Assembly (NCBI GenBank): GCA_025453975.1
Contig: JALOPI010000028.1
Location: 1 to 64,000 of the forward strand
Reading direction: 5' to 3'
Origin: Syntrophobacteraceae bacterium
GTDB lineage: Bacteria; Desulfobacterota; Syntrophobacteria; Syntrophobacterales; Syntrophobacteraceae
DNA length: 64,000 nucleotides
Positions within the stretch are counted from its first letter, which is position 1; each line of letters starts with the position of its first letter. Positions 8,115 to 16,500 of the stretch are shown one piece after another. The translations under genes and the position numbers were made by a program. The notes below the pieces were generated by a model. It made no database searches. It was not told the origin of the DNA and saw only the letters and a list, made by a program, of their open reading frames with translations.

Positions 8115-8535
8115 CATGGCCCCACGCCGAGCGCTCTCACCTCACGGACGAAAACCTGGACCCACCGCGAAGGGGCGAGGTCCGGCGAGCCGCTCGAGGG
8201 AGAGAAAGGAGGTGGAAGGGAGGCAGGGGGGAGTGTCCCGGGATGGGCTCTCTCTTCACGGTTCTCCGAGGGAGGACCGGAATTCGTGAAAGGGTTTTCA
8301 AGCTGGATGCCGCGTCGGTGTTCAGCTCAGCTTCAGATCAAGCCAAAGCCCGGGTGACCGGGTGACGGAAAGCCAACGGGTCCGATCGGGGCGCATCGCG
8401 GGAATGGAGGGGCACAAAGCTCCAGGTCGTGACGAGCCCGCGGGGATGCAGCCCACGCCATCGGACGGCCGGGTTGCCTGGAGTGAGGATCAACGTGAAG
8501 GAAAGAGCTTGATTTCACATTCAGGAGGAAAAGCA

Positions 8536-9282
8536 ATGAAGAAGCTCATCGCAAGCTTAGCAGTGGGCGCCATGATGCTCGTGGGCGCCGGCCAGGCCGC
8601 GGCCTATTTCGAGGAAGGCAAGCTGATCCGGGTGGTCTACGACAAGAACGGCGGCGGCGTTGAAGTCGCCACGGATTTGCTGGATATCAGCAGCTGGAAG
8701 AGCGCCGGTGTTTCTCCGACGAACGTTGTTGTGGGCGGCGGAGCGGCGGCCTGGAACGTTTCCATGTTTCCCGGAAAGTCCTTGAGCGATCTGGTGGTGG
8801 AGTATTATGCAAGCTTTTTCGAGCCTACCGATGCTTGGACCAGTGGACCTTTAACCGGCCAGCAGGCAGGCAACCGCAAATTCACGGGCTTCAATTCTGG
8901 GGCAGGCTCAAGCAGGACCTATTTCAGAACTCTCAACAACACCGGTGGTACCGTCATTGGCCAGGAAAGCAACCTGCAATCCCACTGGGTATCTTACACA
9001 CAGAGCGGGCTCGCTATCGGTAGCTTGAATGGCTTCATTCCCCTCAAGACCGCGGAAGAAAACTTGGGGCAATTGAGCGCTGGTGGATTCATCGACCAGG
9101 CCCTTTACTTCTACGATAATGCCAATGGAGCCAACCCCGTCGGGCTGAAGGTGGCGGTCATCCGGACCATGGCCGATGGAAGGACGATCATCAATCCCAG
9201 TGCCGTTCCCATCCCCGCCAGCGTTCTGCTGCTGGGCTCCGGTCTCCTGGGCCTCATCGGCATTCGGCGCAAGAACAGCTAG
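8536..9282 (+). CDS. Secreted protein with VPIP-type PEP-CTERM sorting signal
   Basis: 248 residues. Signal peptide MKKLIASLAVGAMMLVGAG with cleavage after AAA. The body is Gly/Ser/Asn-rich and of unknown function. It ends in PEP-CTERM-like sorting sequence: VPIPASVLLLGSGLLGL followed by IGIRRKNS, i.e. Pro motif, hydrophobic helix and basic tail, the exosortase recognition signal. It would be exported by Sec, then processed and released or anchored by an exosortase not encoded in this window. Start fixed by AGGAGG at 8523-8528. A longer upstream frame (from 8362) is rejected because the signal peptide begins here. Followed after 53 bp by the PstS-like gene. Confidence 0.85.
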   Translation: MKKLIASLAVGAMMLVGAGQAAAYFEEGKLIRVVYDKNGGGVEVATDLLDISSWKSAGVSPTNVVVGGGAAAWNVSMFPGKSLSDLVVEYYASFFEPTDAWTSGPLTGQQAGNRKFTGFNSGAGSSRTYFRTLNNTGGTVIGQESNLQSHWVSYTQSGLAIGSLNGFIPLKTAEENLGQLSAGGFIDQALYFYDNANGANPVGLKVAVIRTMADGRTIINPSAVPIPASVLLLGSGLLGLIGIRRKNS

Positions 9283-9335
9283 CTTTGGGAAAGAATTTGT
9301 ATTCTCGAGATTCAGTGAGCAAGAAAGGGATTGAA

Positions 9336-10604
9336 ATGAAGAATTTGCTCAAATCCACCCTCGTGGGCTTCTCCGTCCTGGCCCTTGCCGGAACGGCCTC
9401 GGCCCAGATCAATATCAACCTCTATGGCGCCTCGGCCCAGCACCTGTTCTGGAACGACGCCGCCGACGACTTCCTGATCAACAAGGGGTGCACGAATGTC
9501 GGTCGCGCCCAGTTCGACACCAAGAACGGCATCACCAGGGGCACATGTGGTGGTCAGCAGGTATACATCCGCTACTCGTCCAAGGCGTCCTTCGACGGCA
9601 TCCTGGCCCTCAAGGGGGATGACAGCATGGCCGGCAGTGCCGAGAAGTGTGTGTCCACATCCCTCGGTTTCCCCGGTTCTGGCCTCGCCCCTTACTATCG
9701 AATGATGGTGGATGAGTCCTCCTGCACGGCCTGGACCGGTGGGACGAGCTGCTCCCGTCTCAAGTGCCAGAGGATCACCCTCGGTGCCTCCGACGTGGCA
9801 GGCGAGTCTTTTGTCCAGTCGAGCAGTGGCCAGTTGAAGGGGCCGCTCGGTGGCGGCGCGGTCAGCAGGAGCTTTTCCGGCATCGATACCACTGGACTCG
9901 AAGCTTACAACCCCCTGGTCGTGCCCTTTGGCTTCTTCGTCAACAAGTCCGTCAAGAAGGATGGCCTTGAGCTCGACAACATCAGCCGGATGCAGGCGGT
10001 TCAGATTTTTTCGGGACAGGCCTTCTTCTGGACCGATTTCGGCACCAACTTCTCGGTCACCGGCAATCCTAGCGCGAACATCGTGGGCTGCTACCGTCAT
10101 GCCGGGTCCGGAACCCACGCCACGATGGACTTTGCAGTGATGAAGGGAAATGGCTGGGGCGCCTCGCTTCCACAGAATCAGGTAGTTGGTGGTCCTACGG
10201 TGTACTTCAACGACGGCTCTTCGGACATGATGAACTGCATCAATGGTTCGGGAACCTGGAACGGTCTCGGTGCCATTGGCTATGCCGACGCCGACCAGGC
10301 CCTTGCGCTGCCTGCCAATACCAAGGCCCTCAAGTACAACGGAGAAGCTGGCAGCCGTGTGAACGTCAGGAACGGCCTTTATGACTTCTGGTCCGTTCAG
10401 TGGCTTTACGAGGATCCTGCGGCGCCTGGCTACTCAAACACCCATCCTTTGGTGACAGAGCTCATGGCTTACGCTTCGGTTCCCGCCAACGTTCCCTCCA
10501 CCAAGGCTGCTTATTGGGCGGCCAAGGACGAGATGAATTTTCTTAAGGGTACCGACCAGGAATACCCCGCCTTCACGGGCTGCCAAGACTGCCAGAACCC
10601 ATAG
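9336..10604 (+). CDS. Secreted PstS-like substrate-binding protein
   Basis: 422 residues. Signal peptide MKNLLKSTLVGFSVLALAG, cleavage after ASA. The mature sequence opens with ININLYGASAQHLFWN and contains ISRMQAVQIFSGQAFFWTDF and CYRHAGSGTHATMD, the order of motifs of type II periplasmic binding proteins close to PstS (GAG/SGT ligand loops). No pstCAB genes are nearby, and there is no lipobox and no PEP-CTERM. Cys-rich patches (CTAWTGGTSCSRLKC; CQDCQ at the end) suggest disulfides outside the cytoplasm. Probably cotranscribed with the PEP-CTERM gene and possibly an extracellular-matrix phosphate binder. The upstream ATG-like starts are rejected in favour of the AAGAAAGGGA site. Confidence 0.7.
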   Translation: MKNLLKSTLVGFSVLALAGTASAQININLYGASAQHLFWNDAADDFLINKGCTNVGRAQFDTKNGITRGTCGGQQVYIRYSSKASFDGILALKGDDSMAGSAEKCVSTSLGFPGSGLAPYYRMMVDESSCTAWTGGTSCSRLKCQRITLGASDVAGESFVQSSSGQLKGPLGGGAVSRSFSGIDTTGLEAYNPLVVPFGFFVNKSVKKDGLELDNISRMQAVQIFSGQAFFWTDFGTNFSVTGNPSANIVGCYRHAGSGTHATMDFAVMKGNGWGASLPQNQVVGGPTVYFNDGSSDMMNCINGSGTWNGLGAIGYADADQALALPANTKALKYNGEAGSRVNVRNGLYDFWSVQWLYEDPAAPGYSNTHPLVTELMAYASVPANVPSTKAAYWAAKDEMNFLKGTDQEYPAFTGCQDCQNP

Positions 10605-10637
10605 TCGCTTCAAGCAGCTGAAACCTGCCTAAAACGG

Positions 10638-10659
10638 GGGCCTCCCACCAGGGGGGCCC
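10638..10659 (+). terminator. Probable terminator after the PstS-like gene
   Basis: GGGCCTCCC (10638-10646) pairs with GGGGGGCCC (10651-10659) over a 4-base loop with one G-T pair. The following TCATTCC is only modestly T-rich, so termination may be inefficient. Confidence 0.5.
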
Positions 10660-10749
10660 TCATTCCGTTGACGTCAAGCGCCGTTGCGCGAGTGAGTGCC
10701 GAGGCTACTGGACCGGCTCCGGTCGGCGCGAATCCGGGTCGAGGCCCGG

Positions 10750-11589
10750 ATGTTGAGGAAGGGAATCTTCGTGAATTGGATCGAAAGCTTCATGGTCATT
10801 CTCATTGGCTTCGCCTCGCTTTTTTGGGGGGTCACCGCCCCCGCCTTCTCAGGCAGCGAGGGTCTAATCCATTTAGGCGACCGGGTGGAGGTGGCGCTCA
10901 CCTGCCGGATTCCCTCGGGGGAATTGGCGGCGTCCACTTCGCTGTCGGAAGGCGGTGAGGCCGTCGCGAAGGCTTCCGTGTTCACTCCCCGGTCGACGAG
11001 CGAGCCTTTGGTCATCGCGGCCGGGCCCGGGGCGGGAGCACCGCCCGCCGGGCGGGAGCGAAGCTTCGAGGAGGAGATCCTGGAGAGGATCGGGGCCGAG
11101 ATCGTGGGGAAACCTTCCGGACAGCCGATGCGGCTGAGGCTGTTGGCGGGAAGGCAGCCTGAGCGGGGGGAGGCGGATTACGTCCTTGCCATGGCCCGAA
11201 TCCGCAAGCGACCCGCCCAAGCTCGCGTGACGGTCGACGCCTATCGGTCGCGCATGGGGAAGGCCCCGGCTGTGGGAGACACCTACACCACCGACCCGGC
11301 TTTGCCGGGGAGGGTGACCTCGGTGCAGGGCGACGAAGTGCTGATCGCTTTTTCGCCTCAAGATGGGCCGAGGGTTTCCACGCCACTCGGGGAAGCCGAG
11401 GTGCGAAATGTGGACGACGGTTATGAGCTTCACATAGACGCCAGGCCGGGGCAGCTGGTCCGCACCGGGCATCTCGTGGGGCGGATCATTCAGGTCACGG
11501 CCGACCAGATCCTCATCGACTACCGGGACCCTTTCGGTGGCGAGACCCTGGAGTGCGAGGTGGTGGCGAGGAAGTCCGCCTCCCGTTGA
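10750..11589 (+). CDS. Exported SlyD/FKBP-like protein
   Basis: About 279 residues. A hydrophobic N-terminal segment (FMVILIGFASLFWG) acts as signal or anchor. The N-terminal FKBP half begins LIHLGDRVEVALTCR; the C-terminal half ends LIDYRDPFGGETLECEVVA, equivalent to the closing strands of SlyD-type peptidyl-prolyl isomerases (hLAGxxLxFxVEV). The same two-part layout recurs in the FKBP-thioredoxin protein at 23212-24480, suggesting paralogy. Likely a periplasmic folding factor for secreted matrix proteins; prolyl isomerase activity is inferred only. ATG 10750 follows GAGG; a GTG at 10771 with GAGGAAGG upstream is an equally good start. Confidence 0.6.
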   Translation: MLRKGIFVNWIESFMVILIGFASLFWGVTAPAFSGSEGLIHLGDRVEVALTCRIPSGELAASTSLSEGGEAVAKASVFTPRSTSEPLVIAAGPGAGAPPAGRERSFEEEILERIGAEIVGKPSGQPMRLRLLAGRQPERGEADYVLAMARIRKRPAQARVTVDAYRSRMGKAPAVGDTYTTDPALPGRVTSVQGDEVLIAFSPQDGPRVSTPLGEAEVRNVDDGYELHIDARPGQLVRTGHLVGRIIQVTADQILIDYRDPFGGETLECEVVARKSASR

Positions 11590-11678
11590 CATTGGTATCA
11601 GCCGCATGCCCCTGGATCCTGGCGGGGGCTGGGCTTTCATGAATCTCAAGATGCAAGGTAAAGGAGGGAGTTGTGCAC

Positions 11679-12356
11679 ATGAAGGAAAGACTCACGGCAT
11701 TTCTGGCATGCCTCGCCGTGGTTGCCCTCTGGGCCGGCCCTTCAAGGGCGGCCCTGGTCGTGCTCTCGGACCTGAAGTCCGGTCTCACGCCCATCGAGAA
11801 CCATGCTCTCTCGCTGGCTCGGTTCGACCCCGCGCTGGGAACGCTCCAAAAAGCCACCTTCACGCTCATCGGGACCGTGAACAGTTCCCTGACGGTGTCT
11901 ACTAGCCAGAACCCGTCCCGGGTCACCTGGGAGAAGCTCGATTATGAATCCATCCTGGGGGCGGGGAATCGATATTTCATCGACATCAGCGGCCCTTCGT
12001 CCCTGAGGGCGGACGATGCTTTTGTCGGCAAGGCGGTGGACAACGTCACGCTGGCTGCCGGGCAAGCGGGGTTTTTCACGACGCCCGGGCTGTCGGCCTT
12101 TTCGGAGCTGGTGCTCACGGGAAGCGACCTGGCGCCTTTCATGGGATCGGGGTCGGTCCAATTCCTCCTCAACGCCAACAGCTTCGACTCGGTGTCGGTC
12201 ACCGGAGGCCGGTCCTTTTCCATCGCCACGAGCTACGAGGGCTCCGTCCGCGTGGCGTACGACTACGCCCCCGTGCCCATCCCCGGGGCCGCCTGGCTCC
12301 TGGGCTCCGGCGTGGCGGGCCTCGCGGGTCTGAGAAGGAAGCTCGGCTGGTCCTGA
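11679..12356 (+). CDS. PEP-CTERM protein, choice-of-anchor E-like
   Basis: 225 residues. Signal peptide MKERLTAFLACLAVVALWAG, cleavage near SRA. The body (LARFDPALGTLQKATFTLIG ... SVRVAYDYAP) fits the choice-of-anchor E pattern of PEP-CTERM surface proteins. The tail VPIPGAAWLLGSGVAGL followed by AGLRRKLGW is the sorting signal. AAGGAGGG at 11661 serves either GTG 11673 or ATG 11679; ATG is preferred. A weak sigma-54-like pair (TGGC at 11620, GC at 11633-11634) lies at a suitable distance upstream. No exosortase in the window. Confidence 0.8.
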   Translation: MKERLTAFLACLAVVALWAGPSRAALVVLSDLKSGLTPIENHALSLARFDPALGTLQKATFTLIGTVNSSLTVSTSQNPSRVTWEKLDYESILGAGNRYFIDISGPSSLRADDAFVGKAVDNVTLAAGQAGFFTTPGLSAFSELVLTGSDLAPFMGSGSVQFLLNANSFDSVSVTGGRSFSIATSYEGSVRVAYDYAPVPIPGAAWLLGSGVAGLAGLRRKLGWS

Positions 12357-12893
12357 GCACAAAGATAGCCTACACAGCACTCGCTTCATCATTCCGGCGG
12401 TCTCCCGACTTCGAACCTGCCGGGACAAGCTTTGGTCGGCATCCAGGAGAAGAACTGGATGCCGGCTTGAAAACCGCCGGCATGACGACTCAAATACTGG
12501 ATACTCAATGGTGTGGCCGTTCAATGAGCACACAGCCATGAGACTTTCCGTCTTTGCATAGGTTTGCAGCTGTTCCATCTCCCCCGCTGACTCCCTATCA
12601 CCATCCGCTCGATCCCTTTTCCCGCCTGCGGCGGTAGGGGGTTGTTGTTCCGCGGAATTAAACACACCTCCCTTGCGCCCCCTCAAGTTAAGATTTTGGA
12701 GAACAGTTGCTTCATTTCCCCGGAAGCAGAGGGGCCCGGTCAATGATCACCGCCAAGGCACGAGAACACCGTGGTTTTGTGGGCCGACGGCTCCGCATCG
12801 CCGGAGCTTACCCTGCTGAGCTGCAGGAGATTCATTAACCCGTGATATCGAAGCTAACGAGTGAGTGGTTCGCCCTTCTACTCAAGAGCGAGG
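12357..12893. other. Gene-free stretch with one palindromic repeat
   Basis: No frame with a ribosome site or protein-like composition. Apart from the repeat at 12437-12488 I see nothing identifiable. It separates the plus-strand PEP-CTERM gene from the toxin-antitoxin pair. Confidence 0.5.
12437..12488. repeat. Intergenic palindromic repeat (GGCATCCAG...CTGGATGCC)
   Basis: Two adjacent hairpins. GGCATCCAG (12438-12446) pairs with CTGGATGCC (12455-12463), and GCCGGC (12461-12466) with GCCGGC (12476-12481), then ATGACG. This resembles the dispersed 'GGATGCCGGC...GCCGGCATGACG' intergenic repeats of Desulfobacterota; one copy here. Confidence 0.55.
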
Positions 12894-12930
12894 TTGACTA
12901 TCGCTCTTCACGTGCAGTATGTATGATAAT
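12894..12930 (+). promoter_or_regulatory. Candidate promoter of the toxin-antitoxin pair
   Basis: TTGACT (12894-12899) followed after 18 bp by TATGTA (12918-12923), within an AT-rich, partly palindromic run (ATGTATGATAATATATACGAT) that would suit antitoxin autoregulation. It stands out from the GC-rich surroundings. Confidence 0.4.
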
Positions 12931-12974
12931 ATATACGATTTCATCGATTCATTGAAATGCGAAAGGGACGTCCC

Positions 12975-13204
12975 ATGACCGAACTGCTGAAAAAGGCTTT
13001 TGAAGCCATTTCAAAACTCCCGCCTGAGAGCCAGGATGTGAGAGCCAGGATGCCATTGCTGCTCGAATGCTCATGGAGCTGGAGGATGAGGCTCGCTGGG
13101 ACGAGGCTTTCGCCGGTTCCCAGGACAAGCTGGCTCGAATGGCGGATCAGGCCATAAAGGAATTCAAGGCCGGGAAAACAGTGCCGCTCGAAGATATCCT
13201 GTGA
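12975..13204 (+). pseudogene. Antitoxin gene frameshifted by a 14-bp tandem duplication
   Basis: The frame starts MTELLKKAFEAISKLPPESQD at ATG 12975 (GAAAGGGACG upstream). It then runs into GAGAGCCAGGATG at 13026-13038 repeated at 13040-13052 (period 14 bp), which shifts the frame and stops it near 13157. Removing one unit restores an uninterrupted 71-residue protein continuing AIAARMLMELEDEARWDEAF and ending KTVPLEDIL at 13204, with its stop overlapping the toxin GTG. That form looks like a normal small helical antitoxin. An internal ATG after the duplication could still give a C-terminal fragment. Confidence 0.8.
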
Positions 13205-13470
13205 TCTCTCGCGCGACCGGAGGCTTCTGGAAGGCTTACCGAGAACTGCCCGCCCCTGTGAGAGCAAAGGCGAGGAAGGTTTATGCTCTGTGGTTACATG
13301 ATCCATGGCATCCGTCGCTTCACTTCAAAACAGTGCATCCCAAGCGCCCCATCTACTCCGTGCGCGTCGGAAGTGAGTGGCGTGCCGTCTGCGTGAAGCA
13401 TGGAGACCATTTTATCTGGTTCTGGATCGGCTCCCACTCAGACTATGAGACCGTCCTTTCCCAAATCTAG
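13201..13470 (+). CDS. RelE/ParE-superfamily toxin-like protein
   Basis: 89 residues. Short alpha-alpha-beta fold: FWKAYRELPAPVRAKARKVY helices, then HPSLHFKTVH, YSVRVGSEWRAVCVKHGDHF and FWIGSHSDYETVL, the HigB/RelE-like 'KRL..G.YSVRVG..YRA' core with the final 'IGxHxDYE' motif. Predicted mRNA interferase or gyrase toxin; the exact subfamily is not certain. The GTG start overlaps the antitoxin stop (GTGA), indicating coupled translation. All core motifs are present and no frameshift is seen, although the partner antitoxin is broken. Confidence 0.7.
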   Translation: MISRATGGFWKAYRELPAPVRAKARKVYALWLHDPWHPSLHFKTVHPKRPIYSVRVGSEWRAVCVKHGDHFIWFWIGSHSDYETVLSQI

Positions 13471-13574
13471 GGTTTTTTCGACCCTTGCCTGATTGCGTCC
13501 TCAGGAAGTCTCCATACCATTGTCAAAGGCTTAACGAGCTCAGTCTGACCTGGCCTTCCCAGTGCTTTCCATCC

Positions 13575-16500
13575 TTACGAATCCTCCTCGGTAGGCGAGG
13601 GCTCGTCGACGTCGAAGCTCAGGACCTTCACCTCGAGCCACTTGGCCATGAAGCCTTCGGTTGCGGACTGGTCCATGCCGCCGCCGTTGCGGCCCGAGGC
13701 CACGGAGGCGGACTGCTGCACGTCCCGGACCCCCTCGGTGGCCGTGGCTGCCCCCGACAGGGCTCCAATGGATGCCCCCGCTTCGCCGGCCGCCGGCACG
13801 CCCACGGACCCCGCGCTGAAGGTGATGTTCTCCACGTTCAGGATCTGGGTCGCGCCCAGGAAGACATTGGTTCCCGCGATGCCCGCCTCGCCGGCGTCGA
13901 TGATGCCCTCGGGGGCGAAGAGGTAGATGTCTCCCGCGGGAGGCTCCACCAGGGGGCCCTCGACACCGTCGGGGTCGAAGGTCACCGCCCGAACCCCGCT
14001 GCCCACCGCCGGCGGATTGAAGACCAGGACCAGGGCGTCGCCGACGAAAGTCAGCCTGGGCGGCGTGGCGCTGACGGCGGTCTTGGAGCCCCGGCCCGCA
14101 TTGATGTCCCCACGGTCGCTCCAGAGGGTGATGTCACCGCCCCGGAAGGACATGACCCGCGATTCGTTGACGTTGATGTCTCCATGGGAAAAGATGTTGA
14201 TGGCGCCGCCCGCGGCGGTGTAAATGCCGGTGCCTTTCCGCTGCTGCTCGTCGCTGAAGAAGGTGCTCCTGCCGACGTTCAGGTCGCCGGCGGAGAGAAC
14301 GAAAATGTCATCCGGTCCCGAGGCCGTGCTGATCTGTGAAGTGGTCATGTTGATGCGGCCAGGCGAGGAGAGCTGTGTTGGGCCCAGGAGGGGCTGCATG
14401 AACTGGGTCCTCAGATCTTCGACGAGCTGCAGGGCTTCCTGGGATTTCCCCTGGAAGAGCAGATCGCTGTACTCCTTGCCCATCGTTTGCAGCTCACGGA
14501 AGAATCCGGCGACGGCATCGGTCCCCAGTCCGTTCATGAATCCCGCGGCCACGAAGACGTCGCTCCCCTTGTCTCCGAGAATGGCGTTGTAAGTGTTGCC
14601 CAGGGATTGGATTCCCCGTGTGGTCCCGAGGTCGATGGAGTCGCGTGCCTGAACCATCAGGGCACCGGGGCCCGCCATTTCGATACCCGTGTCCAGGCTC
14701 CCGGCCGAGGAAGAGCTGAAGAGCAGGCTGCCGCCGGCATAAACCGAGGTGATGTCCGTCGGCAGGACGTTCTGCCCGAAAAGGTAGATGTCTCGGATGT
14801 CGCCTCTGGCCGTGATCTCGGCGGCTTCGGGAAGGTACAGCTGAAGGTTCCTGATCTCGCCACCCGCCCGGATGCTCGAGTGCGTCGGGTCGCCGCCGTG
14901 GAGCGGCCAGGGCGCGTGAAGATACCGGTTGAAAAGGTCGGACACCCCAAAGCCTCTCCGGTATCCGTAGACGCCGGAGGGATCCATGTCGGACATGGCG
15001 ATGAGCGCCCTGGCCTCGGATCCCCCGGCCCTGATGTGGAAACCGTCGATGTCCCGGCCCGCCACCAGGTCCAGGCTGCCCAAGGGAGAGGGGGCCAGGG
15101 CCAGCTCGCTGCGAAGGAGAATGTCGCGGCCCGCGGTGACTTCCAGGGTGGGAGGCAGAACCTTTTCGAGGCGCGCGAAGGAAGAGGAGATATCGTGATA
15201 GGGGCTGTCCCCCCGCAGGGTCACATCGCCCAGGGCGGCCTGGATCCTGACCGCGGAATCCTCCGTGTACCCGAGCGTCCACTCGGTTCCGGTGAAGGGG
15301 GATCGCGCTATGGTGGGGCTCACGATGGCCGCGATGTCCGCATGGCCCAGAGCGGCCGCCGTGATGCGCGCATCGAAGCCTTCCAGGACCACTCCCATGG
15401 GTCCCCGGCCGATATTCGACGCGGCCCGGATGTCGGCTTCACCGTCCTTGACCAGGAAGCGGCCGTCGACGCTGCCACCCGCGAAAAGGACGAAGTCCCC
15501 TTTGCCGAACGTCCCCGCCTGAGTCAAGAAATCGCCGCCCACCAGCGTCCGGATGCTGCCGCCGCCTAGGGTGGCGATGCCCTCCGTCGCATCCCTGCCC
15601 TGGTAGCTCGCTCCCCACGTTCTGGGGACCCTGAGGCCGTAAGCGAAGTCCCATGCGTTGAGGTTGGCGTCGGCACCCTGGTTGACGCCTCCCTTGACGG
15701 ATCCCTCGACCTTGAGGCGTATGTCCCCTCCACCCGCATATTCCCAGTACCTTGCCATGCCGGAGACTCCGTTGGGCGATTCGCCGAAGGTCCTGACGGA
15801 TCCGAGCGACCTGAACATGTCGAGAGAGGTTCCAAAGTCCCGGACGTTCTCGAGGACCAGGTCCCGTCCCACCTGCACGTCGATGTCACCCAAGGCGGTC
15901 TGGATGGCGCCGCCGCTGATCTTGAGATCCCGCCCCGCCCGGCCGCTCACAATGCCGGTGTAAGAGCCCACGCTGCCGCGAATGGAGGAGCTGATCATGT
16001 AACCCGTCGCGGCACCCGGCCCGATGACCATGTCCCGGGCCGATGCCAGGCGGATGCCGCCGCTCTCGGTGTAAACCTGCCGCCCAGCCTGGATGGTGAG
16101 ATCCCAGGCGCCGTTTCCGATGGTGGCGACATCCGCCCCGGAGAGATCGGCCCCGGCCACCAGGTTGAAATACCACGAGTGCAAGGCTGTCGAGCTGAAG
16201 AGGTTTCCCACCGGAGTCGGATGATCCACAAGGTCCGCCTGGAGGCTCAGGTGCCCCCCGGCGCGCAGGGTCAGAGCCCCGGGCTTGCCGCCGAAGCGCC
16301 AGGTCGTGAGGTCCCATTGGGTCCCCAGGGTCATGTTGCCGGTACTTCGCAGCTCGAGGCCAGGAAGCAGCTGCAGGGCTTCACCTTCCCAGCCGTCCCT
16401 CTCCAAGGCGGAAAGGAGCCTCGACTCGATGGCCGAGGCGTTGGCCATGTAGAGAGCCGTATCGGTCTGCAGAGCCGTAAAATCGGCTGCACCGAGGGTC

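Larger units (their letters stand above)
7591..8535. other. 945-bp intergenic stretch: repeat, regulatory element, possible ncRNA
   Basis: No credible protein gene. It contains an intergenic palindromic repeat (7666-7722), the 18-bp regulatory element (7895-7912), the hairpin GCCCTTTATAAGGGC (7916-7930) and a strong intrinsic terminator (8071-8114). From 8115 to 8535 I see only purine-rich sequence and the leader of the PEP-CTERM gene. Confidence 0.5.

Noticed and set aside
424-8200. Sigma-54 -24/-12 promoters downstream of each repeated element
   Set aside because: GG/GC pairs at the right spacing occur but do not match TGGCAC-N5-TTGCW well and are not at a consistent distance; only a weak one at 11620 is mentioned.
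8362-8535. Upstream extension of the first PEP-CTERM gene
   Set aside because: The signal peptide and AGGAGG ribosome site place the start at 8536; the extension has no protein-like character.
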